Below, one piece after another: positions 8,033 through 17,174 of a stretch of DNA of 64,000 nt (the first letter of the stretch is position 1; each line of letters opens with the position of its first letter). The position numbers were made by a program, and so were the translations under genes. The notes below the pieces were generated by a model that saw nothing but the letters and a program-made list of their open reading frames with translations, ran no database searches and was not told where the DNA came from. The DNA is taken from positions 1 through 64,000 of the forward strand of contig NZ_AQXY01000020.1 of the NCBI RefSeq assembly GCF_000376845.1. The letters are read 5' to 3'. The stretch is from Thioalkalivibrio sp. ALE14 (GTDB lineage: Bacteria; Pseudomonadota; Gammaproteobacteria; Ectothiorhodospirales; Ectothiorhodospiraceae).

Positions 8033-8557
8033 GAAGGGTTCCTTCCCATGCGGGTAAAAGATCGAAAAATCGAACGTGGAACGTCGAAGCGAAACCCTGT
8101 GAACAGGATCACCCTCAAGGAAGGGTACCAGTAGAAAGGTACGCCGACAAAAGCCATGTTCTGGGGTTGCGATCCGGCGAACCCGATGCAGATTGGAGGA
8201 AACGTCCGAGGTGGTGCGGGCGCTCCTCCGGCTCGGTCGGTTCGAGGTCGAATACCGCGCCGAAACCGTGCAGTAACTCAAGCGGACAATCCCGTCGTCG
8301 TGACCTGCAACCACACCCGAGACTGGACACCGGTCGATCACGTCTTGCTCAACCTACCGAAGGTGTTGCATCGATCAATTGAACTCACCGCACCTATCTT
8401 GACAAATACCGAAGGCTAACTCACCTATGCCGCCCGTTTGGCCCCATTTCGGGCGGGCGTCACGAATTGACCGGTGACGTGGGGCGTGACGGTTGCAGCT
8501 ATGGGGCACCTGCGCTAATAGTGTGGCTATATCCGTTGAAACGTCGTGGGTAGCGGA
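8033..8557. other. Intergenic region, no recognised gene
   Basis: About 520 bases. The plus-strand frames are short. One ends EETSEVVRALLRLGRFEVEYR-x-x-x-V-Q and could be the tail of a lost gene. A GC-rich inverted repeat (GCCCGTTTGGCCCCATTTCGGGCGGGC region, 8431-8457) could terminate transcription leaving the gene at 7259 or the transfer operon. Nothing else stands out. Confidence 0.35.
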
Positions 8558-8899
8558 ATGGGTCTTCTTCTAACTCTGATTCTTCTGTTCCTGGTCGCAG
8601 GTGTAGGCGCTGCCGTGCGCCAACATGGCTGGGCTCAAGGTGTACGCCGCTATGGGGCAGGCTTGGCCGGCTTAGGTGCGGGCGCGGCGAACGCGGTTGG
8701 GTTTGGTGGCGAGACCGCCGAATCCGAAAGTTCAGACGCCCCTCTCCCGACGGCCCTAGACCACGATGACGCGTTGGAAACGTCCCAGCTGCCTGGTGAC
8801 GCGAAGATCCCGGGGTCCTACACCTACGAGGAAACCAGGGATCTTTGGGAGCATCCAAGCAACCTCTGGCATGACTGGCACTTCGGCGAAGACGATTGA
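8558..8899 (+). CDS. Small single-span membrane protein of the ICE
   Basis: Encodes about 113 residues from ATG 8558 (a GTG at 8546 is in frame but no better supported). One N-terminal membrane helix (LLLTLILLFLVAGVGAAV) is followed by a Gly/Ala-rich stretch and an acidic tail ending HDWHFGEDD. It is the only plus-strand gene in this part and faces the end of the transfer operon, so it has its own promoter. The place after the TraG-like gene often holds exclusion or accessory membrane genes in this ICE class. The function here is unknown. Confidence 0.5.
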   Translation: MGLLLTLILLFLVAGVGAAVRQHGWAQGVRRYGAGLAGLGAGAANAVGFGGETAESESSDAPLPTALDHDDALETSQLPGDAKIPGSYTYEETRDLWEHPSNLWHDWHFGEDD

Positions 8900-8929
8900 A
8901 AGGGCCTTCGTATGACGCGGTCGCCGAAC

Positions 8930-10456
8930 CTACCGTCGGCGGCTGCCTTCCATGAGCTTGTTGCCGGCGCGAGATCCCGCACTGCCCCCTGCATCGTGCA
9001 TCTTGCCGGTAGTTTGACTGCCCGCGTTCAAGCTGTCTTTGACCTTGAACCCAGCCCATCCCACGATCATGCTGAACACCAAGGGAAGACCGATGTGCAG
9101 GAGCCCGGTCGCCATGGTGATCATGCTGTCCTTCATGCCCAGGTCTGGTGAAAATAACGAACCGAACGGCACATTCAGATAACCTGCGCCGCCCGGATAC
9201 AGAGCGGCCGCCATGTTGTCCTCCAGCCAACGACTGACGGCCCACAGATAGCTCCAGAACGTGATTGTCAGGATCGCCATGGTCGCCATGAATACGGGAC
9301 CCCAGGAGTACAGCGACACCACGAGCAGGATCGGGAGCAGCATGTAGATCCCCATCAGGAGGAAGCTCTGCACGATCGGGGCCGCTTCGCGGATCGTAAG
9401 CATCATGGGACCGTGCGAGAACATTTCCTGCTGAGCGATTCCGAACGAAGCCGTCAGGCGGGAGAATAGGCCGGCGTTGGTGTCGGAATTGACCAGGCCA
9501 CTCGTCACATGCGGTGCGCTGACCGCGGACTCCTCGACCAGCCTCCGGATCATACGGTCCTCAAGTTCCTCGTCCGGCGTGCCGAACCAGCCGGACATGC
9601 TATCCCGAGCGCCCTCCCAAAACGTCGTCTCCATTTCGCCCAGGATCTGTTGCCGAAGCCCGGGTCCTCCGTTCCCGCTCCACCAGTCCGCGCAGTGCGG
9701 GCGTCCGAAATCCGGTTCCGCACCCTCGTTGTAATCTGGATCGTCGCGGTCCGGTACATAGTCGAAACCGTGTACGGGGCTATCGGCCCTGTAGCGGTCA
9801 TAGAATCCTTCGGTTTGCAGGTAGACCCGGGAACCGATGAACTCCGGATCGTCCTGGCCGTGCTGCTCCAGAAGGGCCGAGACGTCCGGGCGGTCTTTCT
9901 GGAAGCGGGACCGAGCCGGGACAAAACATTCGTTCATAAAGCGCTGTACGTTCTGCGCCACCTCCGGATCCGAAATCCGTTGGAGGTCCAGCTCGATTCG
10001 GGTTCGCACCATATCCTCGGGGCAGCCGATCCCCGCGATCGCCGCGCCCGTGATCCCCTTCGAGATCGCCATGGTCGCGTACCACCAGACCGGCACCGAG
10101 GCATTCGTGAGATTGAAGGTGTCCGAGTACGTGGTGTCCTCGATGTCGGAAACGCCGGGTGTCTGATTGCAGGCGTCCTCAAACTCCAGCTCACTGAGCG
10201 AGAGGGGCCAGATCGGCTGTGCAGCCAGCACGACGACCGAGAGCGCCTTTACGATCTCGACCTCCATCATGTGGACGGACTTCCGGCTCCCGGCCTTGGC
10301 CTCCTGTCCCGTGTAGTTGTCCACGAAGGCCCGGATCACGATGATCAGGAAGGGGATGAACGCAATCCCCGAGAACACGAGGATGTCCCACAGGTTCTGA
10401 AACTGCATCCACCCAAAAATGGTGGTGAATGCTTCGAGGGGATGGCCAACGTTCAT
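8930..10456 (-). CDS. TraG-N-like mating-pair stabilisation membrane protein (PFL_4713 type)
   Basis: Encodes 508 residues from ATG 10456, which overlaps the stop of the preceding gene (ATGA). Two N-terminal membrane segments (around residues 15-40 and 65-85) are followed by a large, mostly periplasmic Cys-containing part. A cluster of four hydrophobic helices lies near residues 365-480 (SFLLMGIYMLLPILLVVSLY, FMATMAILTITFWSYLW and others). This matches the TraG N-terminal family of F- and ICE-type systems, which stabilises mating pairs. It is the last gene of the minus-strand transfer operon. Assignment is by topology and position. Confidence 0.7.
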   Translation of the reverse strand: MNVGHPLEAFTTIFGWMQFQNLWDILVFSGIAFIPFLIIVIRAFVDNYTGQEAKAGSRKSVHMMEVEIVKALSVVVLAAQPIWPLSLSELEFEDACNQTPGVSDIEDTTYSDTFNLTNASVPVWWYATMAISKGITGAAIAGIGCPEDMVRTRIELDLQRISDPEVAQNVQRFMNECFVPARSRFQKDRPDVSALLEQHGQDDPEFIGSRVYLQTEGFYDRYRADSPVHGFDYVPDRDDPDYNEGAEPDFGRPHCADWWSGNGGPGLRQQILGEMETTFWEGARDSMSGWFGTPDEELEDRMIRRLVEESAVSAPHVTSGLVNSDTNAGLFSRLTASFGIAQQEMFSHGPMMLTIREAAPIVQSFLLMGIYMLLPILLVVSLYSWGPVFMATMAILTITFWSYLWAVSRWLEDNMAAALYPGGAGYLNVPFGSLFSPDLGMKDSMITMATGLLHIGLPLVFSMIVGWAGFKVKDSLNAGSQTTGKMHDAGGSAGSRAGNKLMEGSRRR

Positions 10457-10791
10457 ACCACTAGCTCCACGGCACGGCCCAGCAGGTTCTGTCCCAGCAG
10501 GATTTCCAGGATCACAAGCCAGGCCGCGACTCTCCAGCGCGCGTCCACCAGGCGCCGTTGCGACTCCGGCGGCAGGTGCCCGCCGAGCCAGGTCACCCAG
10601 TACCGCCAACCCAGCACGACCGCCGCGATCAGCAGCCAGCGCCACCCGGCCAACAGCCATTCAGCCCGGTTCAGTCGGGCGCGTACCGCCTCTGCCCCTT
10701 CGATCATGTGCCACCCGATACCGGCGACGATGACGATCGCAAAGGCGGCGACGACCCCAATCAGGAGGTGGCGCGGGATCCGCGAAATCAT
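10453..10791 (-). CDS. Small ICE membrane protein
   Basis: Encodes 112 residues with three hydrophobic segments (HLLIGVVAAFAIVIVAGIGW, WLLIAAVVLGWRYWV, AAWLVILEILLG). The start overlaps the stop of the PFL_4711 gene and its own stop overlaps the next start, so it is translationally coupled inside the operon. Its position equals that of the small protein between PFL_4711 and the TraG-like gene in PFGI-1-type elements. No catalytic motif is seen. Confidence 0.55.
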   Translation of the reverse strand: MISRIPRHLLIGVVAAFAIVIVAGIGWHMIEGAEAVRARLNRAEWLLAGWRWLLIAAVVLGWRYWVTWLGGHLPPESQRRLVDARWRVAAWLVILEILLGQNLLGRAVELVV

Positions 10792-12131
10792 GGCGTTGGC
10801 ACCACGCCGCCGCGCATGGGGGCGGTCTCAAGCGGGTGAGGGGACGGTGTCCCGATGGATGCGTTGGTCCGGCGTTGTGCTTCACGCAGGATCGACCCGG
10901 CCGTATTCGACACCACGGCCTGACGCGCCTCGATCTCCATCATCAGGGTGTCGATCTCGGCGGTGATCTCCTCGACGCCGTCCCGGATGTCTTCGCGGGC
11001 GACGCCGGCCGCGTCGATCTCCGGTGCCTTCCGCCCGCTCAGCAGCATGCGACGGGTCAGAAGGGCCTGCTCCATCGTGCGCGCGGTCGCGACTTCCTGT
11101 GCCAGCCGTCCCGCCGCCACCATCCGGTCGGATTCCGGGAGTTCACGCAGTGCCTCGATCAGGCCGCGCGACACCCCCACGCCGGGTGCCGAAACGTCGC
11201 GCAGATTGCTCCGTGTCGGATTGGTCGCGCCCGAAACGAGCTGCATCAGGTCCTCGCGGACCTGCTGGTTGGTTTCTTCGAGGATGGGCAGGAGGCCCAC
11301 GCCGGGGGTGGTCTCGCTCTCGCATCCCTGGCAGGTGCGGATGTGCTTGTCCCCGAGCACCCGGGTTGCCCATTCCTGTGCCTCCTGCGGGCTGCTCCAG
11401 GTCCGCGCGAGGAGGGGCGTGTCTCCGCCCCCTGCATAGGGTGTTCCGGCGTTCGGGGGCCGATCCAGGGTGATATTGTAGCCCGCTTTGACGGTATCGC
11501 TGATCACATCAATCGGTTCTTGGCCCTGTCCACCCCGCCGACCTCCGATCCATTCGGCCCCGTCGTTCCCGGCGTTCTGATCAATGTCCTCCTGGACCTG
11601 CACGATGTCGCCCCCGGAGCCCATGGCCGCACGCCAGTCATCGCCCTTCGAGAGCGTGACCCACTCCTGGTAGGGGTTGCGGCCGTCCGCGATGGCGGCC
11701 TCCATTTCCTCGCAGCTCTGCGTGGCGAGCGACAGCTCCTCCTCGGCCCGCAGCAGGTTGTTCTGGAACAGGTCGTACAGTCCCGGATTGGACCGCTGGA
11801 GCACCATGGCCGGCAGGGAGGCGATCGCATTCGTGGCGGCCTGGACCATCTGATCGACCATGTCTTCCATGCCCTGAGCGACTTCGTTCAGCGTGTTCTC
11901 GATGCTCAGCAGGGGGTCGAAGCTGCCACAGCTATACCCCGCGCTGGCCTCCGCTCCGAAGGCCAGCCGGGTCGTGGTAACCGTGGGATTCGGGGCATTG
12001 GAAATGGGTTCCGCGCCGCCCACCTCGTAGTACCAGATCCCGTCTTCGGACGGAACGAGGGCATGGCCGGCGGTAGGTCCCCAAAGCGCCGCGCAGGCTG
12101 TAGCAGCGATCAGTGTTTTCCGCATCCGCAT
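10788..12131 (-). CDS. Integrating conjugative element protein, PFL_4711 family (TraH-like role)
   Basis: Encodes 447 residues from ATG 12131 (AGGAG 7 bases upstream). A signal peptide (TLIAATACAALWGPTAGHA) precedes a mature periplasmic protein with YYEVGG, YSCGSFDP, SIENTLNEVAQGMEDMVDQM and several Cys. The domain pattern and position between the PFL_4710 gene and the TraG-like gene identify TIGR03755. By analogy with TraH of F it should work in pilus assembly at the outer part of the envelope. Long helical coiled stretches occupy the C-terminal third. Confidence 0.8.
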   Translation of the reverse strand: MRMRKTLIAATACAALWGPTAGHALVPSEDGIWYYEVGGAEPISNAPNPTVTTTRLAFGAEASAGYSCGSFDPLLSIENTLNEVAQGMEDMVDQMVQAATNAIASLPAMVLQRSNPGLYDLFQNNLLRAEEELSLATQSCEEMEAAIADGRNPYQEWVTLSKGDDWRAAMGSGGDIVQVQEDIDQNAGNDGAEWIGGRRGGQGQEPIDVISDTVKAGYNITLDRPPNAGTPYAGGGDTPLLARTWSSPQEAQEWATRVLGDKHIRTCQGCESETTPGVGLLPILEETNQQVREDLMQLVSGATNPTRSNLRDVSAPGVGVSRGLIEALRELPESDRMVAAGRLAQEVATARTMEQALLTRRMLLSGRKAPEIDAAGVAREDIRDGVEEITAEIDTLMMEIEARQAVVSNTAGSILREAQRRTNASIGTPSPHPLETAPMRGGVVPTP

Positions 12132-12141
12132 GATCCGTCTC

Positions 12142-13188
12142 CTAGAACGTGACAGAGCCGAGGTAGACCTGGCCCCCGATTTCGCAGCAGTTGTACGGTC
12201 GCCAGAGCGTCCAGACGTAGTTGCCCTTGAGGTTGGTCTTGTCACTAGACCAGCCCTCCGAGTCCTCGGTGTCATCTTCCCCGAACACCTCGCAGGCGTT
12301 GGTGTCCGTGGGCATGTGCATCTGGAACGTGCCGGTCTCTTCGTCCCGTTCCACCAGTTCGGGGGGAAGCCACACGCGGTAACCGTCCTCATGCACCACG
12401 TCGTCGCCCGGGAGCTGCTCGTAGACATGCCCCGACTGGTCTTCCCGAGTGGTAATGTCGCCCGCCCGCTGCGCGACGATCGCGGCCGCCTTGGCATCCT
12501 CCGGCTGGGAGACATAACCCGACCGGGGGTACACCGCACCCCAGGTGTAGTCGTCCCACTCTCCGATCTCCCGTTCACCCTCCTGGAGGGATTCGAGGTA
12601 GAACATTTCGGGCACCGCGTAGCGCCAGGCGAGTACGCTGGTCGCGGACTGGTAGTAGGGGTGGAAGGCTTCGGCCGTGGCCGCGCCCGGACAAATGTAC
12701 GGGACGTCGATGTACTCCAGGATCTCCATGAAGGGGTGCCCGACTACATCCGCTTCCTTGAATCGAAGCTGACGGGCATCGCGGGAATGGCGCCCCTCCA
12801 GCGTGTTCCCGCCGCCCACGAAAGCGTCGAAGGACAGGATCGATTCGGCGGCGGATTCCTGTGCGGACCCTAGCGCTCCCCGGATCTCGGCCCACGGGTT
12901 TTCGCCGGTGTTCTGGTAGGCCGAAATGACGGCATCCGGGACGTAATGCCGGATCCGCTCGGTGGTGACTACGCTGCAGCCGGTAATGGTGCAGCGCAGC
13001 CACAGACAGATTCCGATGATTTCCCAATTCAGGCAGGACGAGAGGGCGCTGCTCGTCTGCGAAGTGATCTGGGCGGTACTGATCGTGTCCGGGTCCTCGG
13101 CCTTCGCGGGGCTTCCAACCAGCAGGCAGAGCGCGGCCACCATCCCGGCGCCGGTGCTGCGCATGGACCCCCGGATCATTGCCGCCAC
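12142..13188 (-). CDS. Integrating conjugative element protein, PFL_4710 family (TraU-like)
   Basis: Encodes up to 348 residues; ATG 13188, 13179 or 13164 are all possible, and the first overlaps the PFL_4709 gene. A signal peptide ends ALCLLVGSPAKA. The mature protein is Cys-rich (SSCLNWEIIGICLWLRCTITGC, then PYICPG and others), the pattern of TraU-type periplasmic proteins needed for DNA transfer. It has ARSA-like YYQSATSVLAWRY and ends in a Cys pair (NCCEIG). TIGR03756 is the matching family. It is the middle gene of the PFL_4709-4711 trio. Confidence 0.8.
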   Translation of the reverse strand: MAAMIRGSMRSTGAGMVAALCLLVGSPAKAEDPDTISTAQITSQTSSALSSCLNWEIIGICLWLRCTITGCSVVTTERIRHYVPDAVISAYQNTGENPWAEIRGALGSAQESAAESILSFDAFVGGGNTLEGRHSRDARQLRFKEADVVGHPFMEILEYIDVPYICPGAATAEAFHPYYQSATSVLAWRYAVPEMFYLESLQEGEREIGEWDDYTWGAVYPRSGYVSQPEDAKAAAIVAQRAGDITTREDQSGHVYEQLPGDDVVHEDGYRVWLPPELVERDEETGTFQMHMPTDTNACEVFGEDDTEDSEGWSSDKTNLKGNYVWTLWRPYNCCEIGGQVYLGSVTF

Positions 13189-13580
13189 CGTTCATACTCG
13201 CGCAGGCCGCGCGCGAGATCCGTTGTGCCATACACCACGGCCTGGCCGTCGAAGACGATGGCCGGTACTTGTTCAATGTTCAGACGATAGGCGCGCAGCA
13301 GCGGATCGTAGGCGGCTTCGAGATCCCGATGCGCCCGGGCGTCCAGGCGCTCCTGAGCGATCGCGGCCGCGGCCTCGGGGTCGGCTGGAAGCCCCTGACT
13401 CAGGGCCTCCGTGGCTCGGTCCACGGCGTCCACATGATGGATCTCGATGGGGATCCCCCGGCGGTCGGCCGGCGTGGTGGATACGGTCGTACCGGTGGTC
13501 ACGAAGACCTCGATCTGCCCCGGGTCGGCGCTGACGGGGCTGATCCCCACCAGGAGTAGAACGGCCATCATTCGTCGCAT
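13176..13580 (-). CDS. Integrating conjugative element protein, PFL_4709 family (TrbC-like)
   Basis: Encodes 134 residues from ATG 13580. The signal peptide MMAVLLLVGISPVSA is followed by IEVFVTTGTTVSTTPADRRG, LSQGLPADPEAAAAIAQERL and VPAIVFDGQAVVYGTTDL. The last block is the cis-Pro strand of a thioredoxin-like fold (V-P-A-I-V-F-D), but the CxxC pair is missing, as is usual for TIGR03757/DUF1525. It is thought to act in the periplasm in pilus assembly, together with the two genes downstream. Confidence 0.85.
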   Translation of the reverse strand: MRRMMAVLLLVGISPVSADPGQIEVFVTTGTTVSTTPADRRGIPIEIHHVDAVDRATEALSQGLPADPEAAAAIAQERLDARAHRDLEAAYDPLLRAYRLNIEQVPAIVFDGQAVVYGTTDLARGLREYERWRQ

Positions 13581-13993
13581 GAGCGGCCTCCTGCGCTGGA
13601 TTTCGAGGGAAGTTGCAGCTGCGCCCGGAAGCGCCGTTGGGGTTCGTTCAGCATGCGCTCGCACACCCGGCCTTCTGCCTCAGCCAGACGGATCGCCAGA
13701 TCCCGAAGCGGACCCTTGAGCGTCTCGGCCTGCTCGAACTCCCGGGCCAGTGTCACGGGCGAATGCCCGTGCAGTGTCAGTTCCATCAGCACGCCGTCGC
13801 GTTGGGCATCGGTAAGCCAACCGCCCTTGTGGATCAGCTGGCCCTCGCCCTGCAGCGGGAGGGTGTGGATCTCCAGGTGCTCCGGGATGCCGTCGTGGCC
13901 GGGCATCAGGAACAGGCCCTTGCGACCCCCGGCGACCAACAGCCATTCGGTCCAGGCGAAGTCGGTGGCCCAAAGGGTGTGTTGATTGATCAC
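13568..13993 (-). CDS. Hypothetical protein between TraC and PFL_4709 genes
   Basis: Encodes 141 residues from GTG 13993, overlapping the traC stop (GTGA). No signal peptide or membrane span. It is a charged cytoplasmic protein with an N-terminal beta-like part (FAWTEWLLVAGGRKGLFLMPG) and a helical C-terminal half. The motif TLHGHSPVTLAREFEQAE suggests a helix-turn-helix-like segment, but this is weak. The equivalent slot in PFGI-1 elements holds uncharacterised genes (PFL_4707/4708). Confidence 0.5.
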   Translation of the reverse strand: MINQHTLWATDFAWTEWLLVAGGRKGLFLMPGHDGIPEHLEIHTLPLQGEGQLIHKGGWLTDAQRDGVLMELTLHGHSPVTLAREFEQAETLKGPLRDLAIRLAEAEGRVCERMLNEPQRRFRAQLQLPSKSSAGGRSCDE

Positions 13994-16758
13994 GGCGCGT
14001 CTCCTCCGATCCGGCGCGCGACTTCTTCGGCGGCTTCGACTTCCGAGCATCCCAGCTCGTCCATGATCTTTCGGCGTTCTGATTTCTCGTGCTTCTCGGT
14101 CATCGCCAGGGCCAGGGCGATCGGGGGTGGGACGTTGCGGAACAGGGTTTCGACCTGGTCGGCCAGGACCACGCCCTCGACGTACTTGCCGGGTTCCTTG
14201 CGGGCTCCGAGCAGCAGGCTCTTCTGTTCGCTGGTGAGGTCCTTGAAGCGGGCGATCTGCTCGATCTCCTCCTTCGGCATCACCAGGCACATCCACCACT
14301 CCATCATGTTGAGCATCTTCCGGGACGCATCCGGGAAGTCCTCCAGGTTCTGCGTGGCGATCCAGAACCAGGCCCCGAGCTTTCGCCACATCTTCGTGAT
14401 CTTGACGACGTAGGGGGCGAGCAACGGATTGGTCGTGATCATGTGGCCCTCGTCGGTGAGCACGAGGGTCGGGCGTTCGGAGTGCTGGTGTTGCTCGACC
14501 AGGTCGTTGATATGGTTCATCAGGCCGACATAGGCCACCGTGAGCTGATCCTCGTAGCCCTCGCGCGCCATGATCCCCATATCGACGATCGTGACGTCGG
14601 CCTCCGGCCAACGCTCGCCGGCCCGGTTGAAGACCTTGCCGGCGAACCCGTGACAGAACACCTCCATCGACTGCGCCATTTCGCTGACGCGCTTGCGGCG
14701 TTCGGGGGAATCTTCCTCCTTCGCGACCTCGTGCAACCCGGCGACCACGTCCTCGGTCAGGACCTGTTCGCGCCCTGCGGCGCGAACGTTCTTGGCGGCA
14801 CGGAGGATGCCGTTGGCGATGGCGGTGTTGTCCGGGCGGCGCATGTGCGCCTCCTCGCGAGGATCGCCACCGGTGATCATAATTTTGGCCGCGATCTGCA
14901 TTTCGCCGAGCAGGTCGCGTCCCTCCTCGATGTCGTCCTCCTCGTCCTCGTCGGGGGCGTCTTCCTCGTCCTCGTCGGGGGCGTCTTCCTCGATCTTCTT
15001 GTCTACCTGGGGGTCATCGAGGAGCTGGGTCGCCGCCGCGAACGGCGGCAGGCTGACCCGCTCCTTGGGGGTAAGGGAGACCTGATTGACCGAGACGCCC
15101 CGGTGGTCCAGGTACTGTCCCAGCAGACCGAACGAGTTGCCGGCCTCGATGATGAAGATCCGGGGCCGATAGACCGCCACCATCTGGAGGATCAGATAGG
15201 TGAGCAGGGCGGATTTGCCGGCCCCGGTGGGGCCGAGGATCAACGCGTGGGCGTTCTTCTTCCGGTCCGAGGGATGCAGCGGATCGAACATGAGGGGCTC
15301 GGCGCCCCGGTTGTAGAACAGAAACCCGGCGTGGTCCGTCCCCTTCGTGCGGCCGTAGAGGGGGAGCAGGGCGGCGAGGTGGTCGGCATACACGTAGCGG
15401 CTCCGGCGCGTGACGCGCTCCAGGGCCGGGTCATAGGCCATCGGGAGCGCGCGCAGATAGGTGTCCAGCGGGAGCAGCTCGGCCTCTCGGGTGATGATCT
15501 GCAGGCCATTCGCCACCAGACGCGAGGCCAGCTCGTTGCGCCGACGCACCAGCTGCGTGTCGTCCTCCGCGCGGATATAGAAAGCGATTTGGGTGGGGTA
15601 GAGCTTGTTGCCGCGCGCGAGTTCTTCCTGCGCGGTCTCCACCTCCTCCAGTGCCAGCCGGGATTCGATGTTGTCCCCACGGGACGCGGCGTGGATCTGC
15701 CCGATATGGTTGGAGACCTGGTCCTGCGGCTGGATGGTGATCGTGACCGAGAGGATCGTGCCTTCGGGGGCACGGTCGAACAGCGCATAGATGTTCTCGC
15801 CGGCCTGGCGTTCCGCCGTGAAATGCCCGGTCTTGGGGGCTTGCCGCAGACTCTGGACGTTCAGCACCGCATGGGGCATCCCGTCGAAGCGCCAGACGCC
15901 GGCCTCGGCATCCGACACCGGCATCGAATAGGTGAACAGTTCGGCCAGGTCGCGGCCGAACGGGAGATCCTCGTCCCCCGGATAGGGGGCGACGTTCAGC
16001 AGCTTCTCCGGGTCGCCATCGGCCACCTCGGGGCGGGGGTTGAACCACGGGACGAGCCATTCGTACAGGTCCTGCGCCTTGCAACGCTTCACGCCGACTC
16101 CAACGGCCTCCAGGGAGGTCGCCCATTGGGCGGCCACCTGGTTGAGGGTCTCCTCGGGGGACAGATCACCCGCGATCGAGCGGCGGTACAGGCACGCGCG
16201 CACGCGCCGTTTCTGCCCGCGCCACGCGCCGCCGGTGACCTGCTGATCGACGAAGAGACCGCCCTCCTGCGAGATCCGGTGCAGATGGTCGTCCACCTCC
16301 GCGAGGTAGGCGTCCCGAAACGGATTGTCTTCGGACCGCTCGCGGGAGTAGGACCGGATATGGTCGGTGACCCCGCCCAGCGCGGGATCGTCCTGCACGA
16401 ACACCTGCAGCACCCACGGGGACCCGTCCACTTCGGGAACCGAATCGGTCAGCGCGCCCTGGATCTGTTGGCGCAGGTCCTCCATGTACTCGGGCGTGCG
16501 CGCCTCGGAGCTGGCCGGGATCAGCTCGAACAGCGCACCAACGCTGTTTTGGTCCTCCAGGAGGAACACCTGAGTCGTCGGGTCGTAGTCCGTCCACGGG
16601 AGCAGGTCCGTGAACGAGTTGGGCCGGCGGTAGAGGTCCTTGACCTCGGCCTGCGTTACCGGCCGCGACCCACCCAGGTTCGGGTCGGGCCCCTGATTCT
16701 CGTCTTCATCCCTGGCCGAACGGCCGGGGAGGAGCGAGGTGAGCATTTTCAGCATCAT
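13990..16758 (-). CDS. traC: Conjugative transfer ATPase TraC/VirB4, PFL_4706 family
   Basis: Encodes 922 residues from ATG 16758, which overlaps the lipoprotein stop (ATGA); a second ATG follows immediately. It powers assembly of the type IV secretion channel at the inner membrane. The P-loop LGPTGAGKSALLTY is near residue 508, followed by IFIIEAGNSFGLLGQYLDHRG; Walker B is LVLTDEGHMITT (about 760), then FWIATQN. Between them, around residues 586-612, is an acidic insert with a tandem repeat of the unit APDEDEED, encoded by an exact 24-bp duplication. The family normally has an acidic stretch here, so this is an expansion, not a new domain. Confidence 0.95.
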   Translation of the reverse strand: MMLKMLTSLLPGRSARDEDENQGPDPNLGGSRPVTQAEVKDLYRRPNSFTDLLPWTDYDPTTQVFLLEDQNSVGALFELIPASSEARTPEYMEDLRQQIQGALTDSVPEVDGSPWVLQVFVQDDPALGGVTDHIRSYSRERSEDNPFRDAYLAEVDDHLHRISQEGGLFVDQQVTGGAWRGQKRRVRACLYRRSIAGDLSPEETLNQVAAQWATSLEAVGVGVKRCKAQDLYEWLVPWFNPRPEVADGDPEKLLNVAPYPGDEDLPFGRDLAELFTYSMPVSDAEAGVWRFDGMPHAVLNVQSLRQAPKTGHFTAERQAGENIYALFDRAPEGTILSVTITIQPQDQVSNHIGQIHAASRGDNIESRLALEEVETAQEELARGNKLYPTQIAFYIRAEDDTQLVRRRNELASRLVANGLQIITREAELLPLDTYLRALPMAYDPALERVTRRSRYVYADHLAALLPLYGRTKGTDHAGFLFYNRGAEPLMFDPLHPSDRKKNAHALILGPTGAGKSALLTYLILQMVAVYRPRIFIIEAGNSFGLLGQYLDHRGVSVNQVSLTPKERVSLPPFAAATQLLDDPQVDKKIEEDAPDEDEEDAPDEDEEDDIEEGRDLLGEMQIAAKIMITGGDPREEAHMRRPDNTAIANGILRAAKNVRAAGREQVLTEDVVAGLHEVAKEEDSPERRKRVSEMAQSMEVFCHGFAGKVFNRAGERWPEADVTIVDMGIMAREGYEDQLTVAYVGLMNHINDLVEQHQHSERPTLVLTDEGHMITTNPLLAPYVVKITKMWRKLGAWFWIATQNLEDFPDASRKMLNMMEWWMCLVMPKEEIEQIARFKDLTSEQKSLLLGARKEPGKYVEGVVLADQVETLFRNVPPPIALALAMTEKHEKSERRKIMDELGCSEVEAAEEVARRIGGDAP

Positions 16759-17174
16759 CGGGCTCCCGCCTCTCCGGGGAGTGCATAGTGGTGGCGGTCG
16801 TACATCGGGAACGACGTCGAATACCCGGGCACGGGCACCTCGTCGCGACCGGCCAGGTGCGGGTAGACGAACATCACGAGCGTCGGATTGGGCACCCGAC
16901 TGAATCGCGTCTCGATTTCGTCCTGGGCGGATCGGGTGTAGCCCGCGAGATCCGCCGTGCCCTCCTGGACGTCTCGGCCGATCGGCTGTTGCAGCGCCTG
17001 ACGCGCGGCATCGACATCGGTGCGCCCCATGGACTCGAAGTGTCCTTCGTACACCTCGTCCATGGTGGGCCCGTCCTTCGGGATCACCTTGTCCGCCGAA
17101 GTGGAGGCGCAACCGGCGGTCAGGACCGCACTAATCAAGAGTGCGATAGGTAGAGCGGCGCTCGAACGCTTCAT
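16755..17174 (-). CDS. Conjugative transfer region lipoprotein, TIGR03751 family (TraV/VirB7-like role)
   Basis: Encodes 139 residues from ATG 17174. The signal peptide ends in the lipobox LTAGC, so the protein is anchored by a lipidated Cys. The mature part contains KDGPTMDEVYEGHF and PNPTLVMFVYPHLAGRDEVPVPGYST, the family signature, with YAMPGE-like YALPGE near the end. It should help dock the secretion channel to the outer membrane. The start overlaps the end of the PFL_4705 gene by 44 bases. Confidence 0.85.
   Translation of the reverse strand: MKRSSAALPIALLISAVLTAGCASTSADKVIPKDGPTMDEVYEGHFESMGRTDVDAARQALQQPIGRDVQEGTADLAGYTRSAQDEIETRFSRVPNPTLVMFVYPHLAGRDEVPVPGYSTSFPMYDRHHYALPGEAGAR

Noticed and set aside
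14089..16788. A 899-codon plus-strand frame opposite traC
   Set aside because: It is exactly antisense to a strongly supported ATPase, is Gly/Arg/His-rich as expected from GC-rich shadow frames, and has no ribosome-binding site.
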